DNA of 64,000 nucleotides from assembly GCA_019722365.1 (NCBI GenBank), contig JADFUC010001203.1, positions 1-64,000 of the forward strand. Reading direction: 5' to 3'. The position numbers and the translations under genes are program-made. Positions 1-13,204 of the stretch are shown one piece after another (within the stretch, counting starts at the first letter, position 1; every line of letters starts with the position of its first letter). The notes below the pieces were generated by a model. The model made no database searches and had not been told where the DNA came from. It worked only from the letters and a program-made list of their open reading frames with translations. The DNA is from Lithospermum erythrorhizon (Eukaryota > Streptophyta > Magnoliopsida > Boraginales > Boraginaceae).

Positions 1-1654
1 ATCAGTGGCCTTCGTTCAGTTACGTATTGCTAAAAGTGCGGAGCAAGGCGCAAAAATACAAAGTGCCGACAAGGCCACATAAATATACTTGATATTAATA
101 TAAGTGGGGGAGTTTAAGAGCTAGGCACCTCAGAAACCAATCTTGATCGTAGAATAGAAGTCACATAATCATGTTATGGCTCACCATGTCCTCTGACATT
201 ACATGTATACCATTCTTACATAATCGTACCACCCGGGGCGTGTGGCGTTCACGCATAATCATATTACAAGGACATGTACCATTTACACATAATTATATTA
301 CAAGGACATGGCACACCATTTAAAATAAGTACATAAAGTAATACCGCGTGAGAGATAAGTACTCATAGCTCTTTATTATAAGCGTCCGCCCTAATCGATC
401 AGTGCCCTTTGCGGTTCGCGTCTAATCAAAACACCGAAATTACAATTACTACTCGCAACAATTTTTAACCACTTATCTTAATTGATTCACGACTTTGACC
501 CATTTTAGTTACAAATTAATGACTTAAGTATACTTTATAAATGGCTAATTATGTTCAAAAGACTATTAAAATGGCCAATTTCAACTATCTATAGAGCCAA
601 ATCCCATAATCGTCGACACATAGCAAAATACCCAACATTATTAACCAATTTCAATCGACACTGATATCCAACTTTTCCAACTAATCAAACCCGTTCTAAT
701 AGCCTCAAATCCCGAAGCCCGTTACTCTCAAAAATCTAATAAAACTAATTTGACATATATTGCTCGATAACTTTATAAATCATAAATTTCACCTCGAAAC
801 CCAATCCTGATAAAGGTCAATAACATATTTATATTCTCTGACAACTTGTTAGAAAAGTCAACCCAAAATCAACTCGAAAGTCAACTCCACTATAACAACA
901 CTTTCTACTGAAATATCGTCATTATAGAACACTTAGATTATAATCTAAGCCTAAACAATAATTATATTCAATAATATCTCATAAAAATCGAAGTCAACCC
1001 AAAATTCCAAAAAGTCAACGGCCCTAAAAACGTCCGAAATTCCACATTAAACACGATATTTCAACTCAAGAATAACTAATTTAGAACCCAAGAATCAATT
1101 GGAGCAATAAAATTCAAAATCCAAAAAGTCAACAAAAAGTCAACTCGGGAGATCTCACAAAATACTCCATAGTCGAACCTTTTTGCCAAGCAGCCAGGGA
1201 TGATGAGGAGAAACTCTCCCAAAAATTTGAGGTCAAGCTCATGAGCCAGAGAAATCGAAGAAAAATCAAAGGGGGAAAGAAGCGTCACGTCGATGTACCA
1301 TTTGGAGAGAAAATGAGCCCTTTCTTTTTGGGCCTTGGGTCCATTTATGGGCTTAAATGCATTAGCTCATTTAAGTGGTGAAACCGTCGTTTAATTCAAT
1401 CGATACTTCGTTTAAGTTAACTCGACAATCGACTTCCAAACATTAACATTTATATACTCAAATTATATCCCACGCCCAAATAATATCATTACCGTTAAAT
1501 TCTGACTCTAAAACTCTAAAATTCCGAAATATACTACAACCGACCCGATTATTTGTATTTCCGCTATTCAACGAATTTTTTTCTCCTTGAAATGACCTCA
1601 CGGCGACTAGTATACTATTTCCAATATGTATTAGTACGGAGCAGGGTTATTACA
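1..1654 (-). repeat. 3' LTR of gypsy element E1 (left part lies outside the window)
   Basis: Non-coding, AT-rich sequence that recurs in the same order at about 5590-5998 and then 13907-15136. That is the pattern of two LTRs of one element, the second copy being split by an insertion. The right edge reads TTATTACA at 1647-1654, which on the minus strand is an LTR start TGTAATAA. A purine-rich minus-strand tract (1657-1669) follows directly, so this is the 3' LTR of a minus-strand element. The opposite LTR is about 3.6 kb in total, so roughly 2 kb of this copy is missing to the left. I see no gene in it; a 70-codon minus-strand open frame at 1076-1288 looks like chance. Confidence 0.8.
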
Positions 1655-3615
1655 ATCACCCGCCCCCATAAAATTTAGTCCTCGAAATTCGTGAGAATTT
1701 CGATCTATTAAATAATCTCAACCTTTTCGACACGCCCACTTATCAATACTTGTCGCTCGCTTGTCACCGCTTTGACTCTTTCAAGATAGTGTGTCTTCGT
1801 AGTTTCCCTAATATCTTATGTGATTGACTTAAAGCGGTGACCTCTTCGCCATGTCTGACATTGACCGACCTGCTTATGTTCTTGTAGTATCTTAGTATTA
1901 TAAACAACGCTCAGGTTGCCTCGAAATACCGCCCAACATTAAAATTCATATCGCGATACCGATGCGCATCCACTCATAATTGTCACCTAATACTCCATTA
2001 TCAACGATTTAGTTCATTCGCAGAAAAAGCGAATTCCTTATCGATGACTCGCTGATTATCGTTCTTGATTGTCTTGACTATTCGAATGTAGTAATTACCC
2101 AATGCTCCCGACATCATTAATGTATGCTTCTTACGAATACTCTATCGCGCGTTTTTGTTAACAAATTCTCTCCCAATTTACTAGATACATTATCCAACTC
2201 GTCACCTAATTATTCCACCGTACATTAATGCGGCTGCGATCTTGTCAGTCTTAATTTACTTATTAGTACGCTAGCCGCTTCGATTTCCCACTAACTGCTT
2301 TCCTCAGAAATATTCTAGATATACAAACATATTTGATCCCTCTAAATGACTTATGATTTTCCTTAAGAATGCTTGAGACCAACTTTACACCTTTTCAAAA
2401 GAATTTCTGCTTTAATCTCGCTCTCTTTATAGATTTCACGGGGTTAAACTTTCATTTTTCATCTTATTACAACGTTGACTTACTCTTTGTATCCTCTGCA
2501 TTGTCCAAACTCACAGGAATAGCGTATTAACATCCCCAATTACTCAAATATACAAGAAATTCTTAATTGTTTTAAAGATCGGCGTCTTACCGCGATCGTT
2601 GCTAATCCCATGAGTACGTACCGCAAAATCCTCCTCAGCTAAACTTTTAATACCCTTAAGTTCACCCAATTGCGACAACCTCGACAAGCTTCAAATTAGA
2701 GCACAGTGAGGATTCCGCAATAACTTTCCGACAAATCTGTCTCTCGAAGTAAATTCTCAAACATGTTCATCCCATTTCATCTCCAAAGGTTTGACCTAGC
2801 GTTTACATCCTCAAGATAACCATTACTTATACAAAAGATAAACTCCACTCAACCACCGACTCTTGCTTAAACACTATTAACGGATGAACTGGGAACTCTT
2901 TTCTTATTCGGCCTAGATTTTCACTCTACGCTTTGACTTACCATTTTGATCAAACCCGTTTCACATTTTCTTATAATCAGCATCATATTTAACTAGTAGC
3001 ACTTACTTATAACCCATTGATATTCTTTACAATTCCACCTCAGTATGTAATTATAAAATCATCACGATTAAATCCCTTAAATTTTTTTTTCTTTTCACCA
3101 CTAAAGTCACCGTTATCCTTTCTACCATACATTAACTATTAAAGACTTTCTGATATATATATATAATTCACCCCGATATCTCATAATATTTCCGATATTC
3201 CCGCATCATATTCCTAACCCGTTACATGTATTACATTTCCCGATATAACCCTACATTATATATCTACTAAATACGTCTTTGCGATCCCCGTATATACCCG
3301 GTTACCCGTCTCGGCACCATACATATGGCTTTCAGCGTCGTCATATTAACATGTCCGGTTACAGCATGCCATAGTAGAACACGTCTCGATCAATTTTCAC
3401 CGCGATAACACAAAATGCAAAGTAGTCTCAAACAAGACCCTAAATGCGAGTCAGCGAAATCTTACAGTAGGCGTCACCGGCTTGATCCAACCCAGTTAAA
3501 CGAAAATGGACTCAAAACCTTGACATTTCGCGCGACAGCACTACGCCCTGAAGCGTAGGCGCGCAACACACTTAGGAGCACCATGAAAACATAAACCTGG
3601 GCTCGTGCGAAATTG
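1655..3615 (-). mobile_element. Interior of gypsy element E1, non-coding
   Basis: The interior between the two E1 LTRs is only about 1.96 kb, far shorter than the 5 kb or so needed for gag-pol. It has no open frame of note, and I could not recognise gag, RT or integrase motifs on either strand. The polypurine tract (1657-1669, minus strand) touches the 3' LTR. A worn primer-binding region at about 3595-3612 touches the 5' LTR: read on the minus strand it has the spacing and the GAGCC-AGGTT tail of the site in element G, but the TGGTATC core is degraded. This may be a non-autonomous, LARD-like derivative or an element that lost its genes. Confidence 0.6.
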
Positions 3616-6011
3616 TAGCGACCCGCGGGTGGGCCCTCGAGGTTGGGACGTCGTCGGCTTTAATATGTCCAGTCGCGGCGATGAATGCTGATTAAAAGCA
3701 TTTTTCATTTAAATAAAGCGATGCAACTGGATTCATCGGGTGAGCGACTTGACAATGTAATGAAAAGTAATAGCGTAAGAAATGCAAATATCAGAATTTT
3801 GTTTTTACAACCTGAGAGCCTTGATAATTATTACGTCTGACAAAACTCCAAAGAATAAAAGTATATTTGTTGAAATTAACTTAGCGTCGCCATCTTGTAG
3901 TGCGAAGCTACTCGGCAGCGCGTCGGTCGTCCCTTGGCTGACCTAGGCATAAAATGCCCGCTCGTAGGGAGAATAGAATTGACTAAAGGCGAGTGATAAA
4001 TAAATACTTACAGAGATGTTAACCTACCTTATGGTACAAATAAAAATAATTTAAATCCTATAGCCTATTGAAAGACTATATACCCCAAAGAGTTATATTT
4101 TATATATTCTTTTACCCTGATTTAAATCTTACTTAATGACTTTCAGTAGCACGATAAACCAACCTGTCAGCAACCTCCCTCATGATGCGCCTTGATATAG
4201 GAATATCTTTCTATTAGTTTATCTTTCATACGTATAGCTAATTCCGATATAATAGCCAACGTACAACAACTCAAAGCATATATCACCAGCATTTCATCCA
4301 CCAACTACGCATTTCATTCTACTGCATGATTCACCTTAAATTACTACTCCCGATTATCGTTATAAATACTATGACATCTAAATGTTCCTCGCCCAAGACC
4401 CTCAGTGTTCATTTCTTAATATAAGCTGAGCAATACTCGTTTTTAAATCGAAGATAACCTAAAACGAGAATTATATTCAATTCTCCATTTAGTATCTGAA
4501 ACTTATTTACATACGATGGTATCGGCGTCGTGGATTTAGATCGAGAAATTATATTGTAACACGTTTAAATCCGGCTTTACCATACGCAAAATATCATCAA
4601 CATCATCGACAGATTAGCATAAACTTGGGTTTATAATTTTACGTACCAAGGTTCTCGTTGACGGTATCACCGTCCATTAACACTTAATATATATAGCATG
4701 TCTACAAAAAAACTGATATCTGGCAAGACTACAAAAGCGTGATTAAATACCGTATCACGAAGACAAAATAGTTGCCGACAAAGGCTAAATGCGAAAATGA
4801 AGTACCGCGTCAGCGGCATTGTATTATGACAACGCGAATTTGTGAATAGATATAAGTAGTCAAACATGAATAAAATACATATATCGGGACTACCTAATAA
4901 GGTCATCTACTGACATAATTCCAGGAAGTCTCGGGCGTAACACATGAGACATAATAGAAGGTTCCGATGCTTAGCAATTCAGAAAAGAAATCAAGAGACT
5001 CAGCCAATGACTAAAACTCTAGTCGTGAGCACTCCCTATCTGCATGTCCACAGCTTCCATACCAACATCTAATACTTGTATGCCGATCCGTCTACACTGC
5101 CGGGAATGGACCGTCGATAATCTGCTGGCTTATACCGCGTGTAAGGCCAGCGCGCACTTATACACATAGTATAAGGCAAACGCACTTATACCACACTAAG
5201 TATAAAGGCGCGCGCTTATACACGTAGTATAAGAGCTTGGCGCTTACGTAGTATAAGCAAACCGCTTATACGCGTAGTATAAGACACGCGCGCTTATACT
5301 GAAGTATAAGGCACACGCATATACATGAAGTATAAGGCAAACCGCACTGCTCTGCTTAAGTATAAGGCAAACCCGCTTATACACGTAGTATAGGCCGATA
5401 AGCGTCCTATCACGCAAGGTAGGAGAGTCGCTATACTAATCATCTAGCCTTAGGGGCCGTATCCTATTTTCGAAATTACTTCCAAGTCATACATAACTCC
5501 GGCCAGCACCTCTCGACGGCAACTACTTTACTCCCGACAATATTAAGCGCGCAGCTAAAAAGCGTCATGATAAGTAAATCGTCCGCGGCCGCCGTGAGGC
5601 CGCTTAAATATCAAAGTGCCCGATGAGGGCCGCGAGGAAGTACAAAAGTGCAGGCAAGGCCACATAAATATAACGGTAATATAGAATTGGGGAGTTCAAG
5701 GCATCACTTACCTCGAGCCAATCTTCAATCTGCGAGGGAATAGGGTCACATAATCATATTATGGCTCACGCATAATCATACAACCGTTACATGTATCACC
5801 GTTCTTCATAATCATACCGCTTGAGGGCGTGTACACCGTTAGCATTAATCATATTACAGGATGCTGCACCATTTACACATAATTATATTACTGGGACATG
5901 TACACCATTTAAAGTAAGTACATAAAGTAATACCGTGAGTTAGAAATTACTACTTCCTTAGCTCATGATAAGAAAGCATTCCCGCCCTAATCGATCAAAT
6001 TATACTTCACT
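3616..6011 (-). repeat. 5' LTR of gypsy element E1, first part
   Basis: The left edge begins TGTAGCGACCCG, the reverse complement of CGGGTCGCTACA, which also ends the 5' LTR of element G at 50182. The stretch 5590-5998 repeats 1-400 almost base for base. A nested copia LTR starts at 6012 and interrupts the repeat; it continues at 13907. Together the two parts are about 3.6 kb, in the long range seen for Tekay/Del-type LTRs. No gene; a palindromic minisatellite occupies 5129-5397. Confidence 0.75.
5129..5397. repeat. Palindromic minisatellite inside the E1 LTR
   Basis: About ten imperfect tandem units of 22-30 bp. Each unit is an inverted repeat built on CTTATAC, a spacer such as ACGTA or TGAA, then GTATAAG, usually followed by GCAAACGC or GCACACGC. 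Almost every unit could fold into a short hairpin. Units vary by small deletions and substitutions, so the array is not freshly amplified. Confidence 0.85.
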
Positions 6012-7009
6012 TGTTAGAATCTAGTATGAGATTTAATGCATTGATAGCGTCAATGCATACATCCAGTTCTCAAAATAATGTAAATTAATCTAGACATAAA
6101 ATGACAAATGTATGAATACGAGAATTCTTACGTTGCAGCGAGCGGATTGAATCCAACAATTTGGCGTAGTGCCTCGCGTGAAACCCATTGAATCCTCTAC
6201 AATACTTGTTGGCCTTGAGATGTCTACAGATTGCGAAATCAAGAGGGAATCGGGCGAGCTTGGGCTTACTGGGATTTAGTGATGAAATGTGGTTGGAAGA
6301 TGAAATCTTCCGATTCTCTAGAGAGGAGAGCGGTATATGCTGTGTAGGGGGGTGGAGGTTTTTGTGATTCTTATTTCATGAAAACCTAATCCCTCTTTTC
6401 AAATACCAAGTCCCCAAAATTCCTTTCGTTAACGACTTCGTTAAGAAATCAGTTTAACTTCGTTAACCCAATTGGAGCCGTTATGAACTTCTAATTAAAT
6501 AATGAGTTACTAGTGAGTTGTTCTATTTTAATTAACTTAACAAAGTCAATTAAAAAATACTAGCAGTCACTACTCCGAATAGGTTATCAGTTATTAAATG
6601 ATCTACCGATTGCTTAATTGATTAAACTTGCAAAGTTTAACCAATTGATGTTCATCGACATATATATTTGACAAATATATAAATATTGAAATACATTTCT
6701 CGATATACTAGTCTCGTTTAATTTCATTCATGAAATATTAGAATATCGTTGTATGTGTGACATACAGGCTCAGGATAATAGTAAGTTGTATAATAATAAT
6801 AATTGACCAATTATTATTATTATAACGATTAATAGTAAAAGATCTAGCAATCGCTCGCAACGCTTAAATTATCATGAGAACCCTTTTAGTATTATACCAT
6901 TACTAAGGTGAACACTAAGTTCGACCAATCACGTTTAACTTGACCGGTAAATGGGGTGTCTATGATTGTCGCGGCGGGCACAATAAAGGGAATCGATTCT
7001 CGATTTTCA
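6012..7009 (-). repeat. 3' LTR of copia element B
   Basis: About 1 kb. The stretch 6300-7009 matches 13205-13906 (other LTR of B), and the 3' half also matches 18360-18934 (LTR of element C). Edges are TGTTAGAA on the left and TTTTCA on the right, the terminal TG/CA pair on the minus strand. A minus-strand purine tract (AGAGGGAGCGC, 7010-7020) abuts it as expected for a polypurine tract. Within it, 6786-6826 holds an AT-rich inverted repeat (TAATAATAAT / ATTATTATTA) kept in all three copies. Confidence 0.75.
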
Positions 7010-7989
7010 GCGCTCCCTCTTTGCCATTGGGCGATTACTTTCTGATTCCTTTATCGTAGCGTCTACAATGCATTAGGCTAACCATAAGTGTCGCCAAAAC
7101 ACATGACTTTCTTTTCAGTATGAGCGAATAAGCATTTACGCCGTCCATAAACCAATCGGTACCAAGCGTGTGAGAGGCGAGATGCTTCCTTGTATATCAA
7201 AGGGCGGATAAATCCCTCGATATATCGACATCCCCATCGTTATACTACGACATGCGGCCAGTATATATGCGTTATGATCGCTTAAAGTGGGACACTTGGA
7301 ATTAAGCGGTAAAGTAGAGGCTTATATAACACGAGATAGTTATATCATTAGGTCTAGAGGTGAAAATAGAACCTAAATTCTAAAAATATCCATAGGACAC
7401 AGATATACATATCTTCTATGGGTCGTTTAAATTCGTACCCGGCTCACAGGTCGCGGACCGGCCAGTGATCACAGTCTGGGGCTAACGTGATCCAATCTTG
7501 ATCGGCTAATCAAAACACCGTGTTAGTCATATAATCTTTTTCGCCTAACTATCGACATCGACGAGGCCTTTGGGCCATCATGTTTCTAGGCTTGAAGGGG
7601 TATAATCGGCAATTCGCATTTGCTATACAGAAACATAGACTAACTAAAGGATTTTAACTTTCACTCGTCGAGGATCTGATACATGTATATTATATGTAAA
7701 TATAAACATATAGGCCTTGATGAAACAAATATACTCGAGATATAAGAAGCAGCAATATTCGGATATTTGTTCCATAGCAGCTTATAATGGATACATCACC
7801 GGCTCAGCAACCTAACGCCCTTCGCGACATTTGTCTAAAGACTATATTCCATTTGGGTCGCTACGTCATGCTTTGCGATTTAGTGGTTTTAGTAAAGAAA
7901 TTCGACCAGATTGGCCTCTGTTGCTACTTTACATACTTTGATATCGCCTCATTAAGCGTATCTCTAATTAGGTGATATTTTTACTACTG
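7010..7989 (-). other. 3' untranslated interior of copia B
   Basis: Non-coding stretch between the RNase H end and the LTR of element B. It corresponds to 18935-19989 of element C: shared landmarks include the AGGCTAACCATAAG block near 7075 and 18997 and the IR-rich block near 7380. A 62-codon plus-strand frame at 7787-7975 is antisense to the element and not supported. No gene. Confidence 0.6.
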
Positions 7990-10900
7990 AATGCGTCACT
8001 TTGGTTGTGATGTGCTGAGGGGTTCTTTGGCTTGAGCTGCCCCGATATTGTCATAGTATTTCAGCGGTCCACCGATGCTAGATGCTTACACGAGCTCGGT
8101 CCGCAATTTCTTAATCAAGATGCTTAACTTTGCGGCCGGGCTGCGATATATTCAGTTACGTGGTAGGGTGGCAGTACTCTGCTTGGAACTCCTCCCAGTC
8201 TTTGCTCCACCCGTTGAGACAAAATACATACCCAGGAGCGATAGTCGTCTACTGTCGGTTTGAAAACTGGCATTGGTGTACTGATGCCAACATTGTCCGC
8301 CATATACAAGAAAGCATCTTTAGTTCTTAGAACACTTCCAAGATACACTTCACTTTGCAATCCGGTGGTTCTCACAGATTTAGCTTGGTATCTACTTGGT
8401 TATACTCGGTCGTAAGACACGCATCGGGTCTAGTGCGTAACATGGCATACATGATGGATCCCACATAAGCAAGGCGTAAGGTACATCCTTCATTTTGTTC
8501 ATCTCGGCGCTAGTAGTGGGACAACGTGCTCTCTTTGAGTTGAACTCCATGTCTCATGGGAGATTATCCTTTTTGGAATTACTCATATTAAACCCTTTGC
8601 GGTACCTTATTAGCGTAGGTATCGACAAAGTCCAATTAGCGCCGGCCCGATCTTGATGGATCTTTATTCAGTATATTATTAGCCGCTTTAAGTCGCCATT
8701 TGAGAAACATTTACGGCCAATCCTTGACTCGATTCGGTAACTCGTTGTTTCCAATGATAAGTATCATCGACACTCTGAGGACTATAGATAATCGTAACTC
8801 CCGAGCACCTTAACTTGTATGTGAGACTCTTAACTTGGATTCTTGATGAAACCAAAATCTTTAATTGATTCATCAAAAGCGTAGATTCAAGCTAGCGGGA
8901 TGCACGCTTAAGACCATAAATGGACGCTTTGCAACTTGCATACCTTCTTAGGTCCTTTAAGTTATGTAAAGCACAGACGTTGCACCGTATCACGCATCCT
9001 CTGCAAATTTCCATTCGGAAAGCGATGCTACATCCATTGCCATATTTCATAGTTATGAAATGCGGCAATAGCTAAGATTACTTCTTGTGGATGGAGCTAG
9101 GATCTTCTAGAAAGAAGGTGCCAATTCTTGTGAGTCGTGGATATGCATTGGATGCATGGAGCATTGACTTAAATCGACTTTAGCTTCATCGAGATGGGCT
9201 TACCGCTGCCAGTCTGCCGAGCGGTCTCCTTTTCAAGGAACACTCTGTCTTAGCAATGAAGATTTTATTCTCATGCTTTAGGTAGAAGTAGTAACCAACT
9301 GTTTCCTTTGGATATCCTATGAAATAGTATTTATCGGATTTGGGTGCAAGTTTATTCTTTGTTAATCTCTTAACATAAAAGACATGATCAATCTGAGAAA
9401 ACCCAACAGGAATCTTCCCACGAACCACGGTAAGGGAGTTTCTCTCTTTTGACTTTGTTGGACATTTGTTTAAAAAGGTAAGTGTCGCTTAGAAGTGCAT
9501 ATCCCGAGAAATTAGCTGGTAGATCGGATAGGCTCCATGTCATGGAGCGAACCATATCAAGAAGGGTTCGATTTCCTTTGAGGGCGTGCCGTTGTATATT
9601 TGTGGCGTTCCTGCGGGTGAGTTGTGAGGCAGCCGCACTCTCTACAAGATGAGTATTGAGACTTCGTGGCTCAAATATTCTCCACCTCTATCGGGCGAAT
9701 CTTTGTGTCTTGTTCAATTGGTTTTGTACTTCATTTGGAACTCCTTGAATTTCTCAAAGGACTCGTGTTTGTGTCTCGGATACACAAAACCGTATCTGTA
9801 ATAGGTAAATGTAATGAAGTAGTTATAACCTCCCTGCTGAGATAATATTTCATTTGGCCCACATACATCGGTGTATGATCCCCAATAAATCAACACTTAC
9901 TTTCATTGAATCAGCTGAAGGGTGATTTTAGTCATTTGCCCAAGGCAAGATTCACGACATTGTATGATTCATAATCGAAACCTTGATGTCCCACGTCGGA
10001 GTGGAGTTCTTGATTCGGGTTCTACGTTAATATGACCCAATACGCAGCCTGGTATGTCGGTTTTAAGTCATTAGGCTTATTCCGTTTTAAGTTTTTGTTA
10101 TATATTTCAGTCATCGTATCTAAAGCGAATAGACCATTTTGAAGGGAGGCGATTTTGAAATACTACCCCGTTCACAGTGATCTAAATTCATGGGATCTAT
10201 TGAAAATGAAAACCCATCATTATTCAAAACAAAAAGCGGAAATAATATTCACGCAGGTGCGGTACATAGTAAACGGAGAATGAAGTTCAAAAACTGAGCC
10301 CCGTGGGTAAATTTAAGCGATGGATCCCTCTTACTTGAGGGAGCGCTGACCTTCGCGCCATTCAGCACGTACCGTCCATCTCCCTCTTTAGGAGTCTTCT
10401 ACTTGAGAAAGGTTCACGCATATTATGACAAATACATGAGAACCTGGCGGTGTCTAGCACCCGAAGTAGAATTAGAAGTTGTCTGAGCTTGATAACATGT
10501 CACGTACCTTCGGTGAGTGGTCGTGAGACCGTTCTTCCTATCATCTGTGTGAACTTCACACTTGAATTCGACTTCCAGTGACCTAGGTTCGCAATAATGA
10601 CATTGTCATCCCTTTTAATTTCACATCCGGTAACTTTGGGATTCTCGAACCGCAGCTGTGGTAAACTTCTTCTTCTTCTTGAATTTCTTCTTGTTTTGGA
10701 CTACCAAAGCGAAGGAAGTAAGTTTAGTCTTACGGTCCCGTCTCGGCGTGCATTGATCATCTTATGCAGTTCATTTAGAGATAACTCAAACTTGTGCATA
10801 TTGAAGTTCATGACAAATTGAAGGTATGCGGAAGACTTGAGGGATGAGATCCATGGCCAGTTCTTGAGAACCTTGGTGCCCAGCGTTAGTCGATCGACCC

Positions 10901-11340
10901 GAGCCAATCATTTTAATGATATAAGGGCTCATGACTTTAATACGTTTCCACTAGCTTCTTTGTCCAGAAACACAGAGACAGAGTGTCTCTACCGACTACA
11001 GCTTTCCTTCGGAATAATTCACTCAAGTTGCGGTATATGTCATATCTTTGCCACGCTTTTCTTGAATTTGGAGCAGAAGGTTCCGTATTAGCCCGACATG
11101 AGACATTGGACATACACGGCGTCGAGACTTGTGCTTTTGTGGGATCCCTTTTCCCACGATGGGAGGCACTATCATTGGAATTTCGGAGGAACCTTAGTGT
11201 TAAATGCGTATTCGAGTTCTCTCTGCGCTTGAGAATAATCCTCAAATTTCGAGACATTTCGTCGAAGTTTGAGTTATTGATTTGCACTTTTCAAGTCTTT
11301 GAGGCGGCTTGAGTTTTATAGTAGTAGTAGCGGTAGCCAT
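7990..11340 (-). pseudogene. Copia gag-pol of element B, broken
   Basis: Read on the minus strand the order is gag, integrase, RT, RNase H, as in Ty1/copia. A plausible gag start is the ATG at 11338-11340 (MATATTT), soon frameshifted. 10701-10907 encodes a gag_UBN2-like piece with QFVMNFNMHKFE. 9714-9896 is the integrase core start (GGYNYFITFT, then YPRHKHESFEKFKEF). 9186-9428 is the integrase C-terminal part with PKSDKYYFIGYPKETVGYYF. RT remnants lie at about 8600-9180, and RNase H at 8124-8375 (LRTKDAFLYMAD, then VDDYRSWV and TEYIAA). Frameshifts and stops fall every 50-200 bp, so no full protein can be made. In a living element this polyprotein would drive reverse transcription and integration in cytoplasmic virus-like particles and the nucleus. 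Confidence 0.85.
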
Positions 11341-11728
11341 TAAAATTCTACGAGAATAAGTAAATAAAGACGAATCGATTAAAGCAGTAAATTGCTAAAC
11401 ATTTACAAATAAATTGTAAAAGTAAACCTAGCTCTTTAAGAATCTCACGAAATATATTAGTATCGAGACCTATTACAACTTGGAATTGGCTTGACGACAC
11501 TACTGACATTTTGAATCGGTTATAATAGTAGGTTATCAACCAATTATGTAAAACTACATAACTCTTGTATGATTAACATACTTATTCAAGATGCTACCGA
11601 CTTTGTATCTCCGAATAATGGTTAAGCATACCGAATTAAACAAAAATTACTTGGAATGATCATCGAAAGCCCTTGGCGTTAGTGGAAATCGCCCGACATG
11701 ATCCGTTTGTCATATCTAAGTGCAAAAC
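11341..11728 (-). other. Leader region of copia B
   Basis: AT-rich stretch upstream (minus strand) of the B gag start. A primer-binding site would be expected near here, but I could not find a convincing complement of an initiator tRNA-Met end. No gene. Confidence 0.4.
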
Positions 11729-13204
11729 TGTAACACCCTTCGCCGGTATGTCGGATAATGCAACGATTTCCTGACTTTAAAATTGGCTTGATCGTTGTTT
11801 AAATTTTAAATTGGTGGTTATGCATACTTTGCTTTTATTTTACCATGCAATCGTATACGTAATCAGCATGTGTACAACATGAAATAAAACAAGTAATGCA
11901 CATTCAAGAAGGTGTATGATATGACCACATGCCGCATTACATTTTCAAAACTTGAAAACTAACAAGCGGCTTATATAATTTCTTGATATTACGTACGGAA
12001 TCTCCACCAAACTTTCCATCTTGAATTCTGATTCAAATCGCTAATCAACTTAGACGGCATGCGAGAAGCTTGTGGGAGAAAGAAGAAATTAAATAGAATA
12101 AAATAATACTTATTTCGAATGGTCATATCTGATGATATCTGATGCAGACCGGAAAAACAGGTCATATCATTACACCTCCATTCCGTTTCCATAACAACCC
12201 AATATATATGGGCAAGGTAAAACAAATAAATACACTTAATGTCACATATATTAAATGAAATAAAAATAATTGTGGTCACAATTGACTAATTAATTACCCT
12301 TTATATCTACCATTAATTATCAATTAATGTAAATTTTAAATTCAAATATATTCCCACATGATTAATGATAATTATTAATAATTATAACCTCTTAAATTAT
12401 GGAATAATTACTTACAAATAATTAAATCCAAATTCAAAATTCAAAAGTTATCATTGAAAATATTTTAAAAAATTGTCAATTAATGAAAATAATTTTGAAA
12501 GGGAAATATAAATCAAATCTAATGCCATTCAAGATATCTTCAATTATCTTAATGACAAAATTTATGATTTAACATTTAAAACCAAAATTAATAATTACCA
12601 ATAAATTTTAAAACCAAAAATAATTACATAAAATACATTTAGGGTTTTCTACAAAAGCCGGGCCGGCAGACGGCGGCCAAAACCCTGACCTCCGGCCACC
12701 CATGCAACCGCGCACCGGCCCGTTCCAAATGCGGCCAATGGGCTACTCTGTCCGGTGGCGGGCGTTAATTCCGGCAATGGGCGGCGCCCGGGAGGCCGTT
12801 CGCGAGACCCGGCGTCCGATGTAATAATTCATTTCGGTCCTTCGATTTTCGAATTAATTGCAACTTTTTGTAAAGCGATTTGGAGGCTCAAAACATTAAA
12901 AAATTCTAGAGATTTTTCATGAACATCAACAATATCATTATTGAACACGTCCAAGTGAAAGTTTATCAAAAACACTTCTAATTTTTCGATTAAACCCAAA
13001 ACAATCTAGAAATTCAACAAATTTTTTGGAATACTTAAAAAATTCAAAAAATTCTGAAAAAAAAAACTGGCATGAACCTCAAAGGATCAATAACACACAG
13101 TTCAACCTCCTTTGTAAAATCGAAAATGATTTCTATCTCGAAATTAAAATGCAAATTAATCAATTTTTTAATCCACACTTTTTCATTTCATAAAACAATT
13201 AAAT
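11729..13204. other. Unassigned block inside copia B, possible LTR fragment
   Basis: This block sits where the rest of the right B LTR and its primer site should be, but does not match the left LTR. It starts TGTAACACCC on the plus strand, a common gypsy LTR start, which suggests an inserted LTR fragment. The middle (12200-12650) is very AT-rich and gene-free. 12655-12820 is a sharp GC-rich island (CCGGCC-type motifs), and 12850-13200 is AT-rich again. No matching end was found, so the origin is open. Confidence 0.35.

Noticed and set aside
5129..5397. CRISPR-like array
   Set aside because: Units are contiguous imperfect palindromes without unique spacers, inside a plant LTR.
10937..11312. 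Overlapping frames of 109-116 codons on both strands
   Set aside because: Fall in the gag region of copia B; the plus-strand frame is a shadow and the minus-strand one is only partly in the native gag frame.
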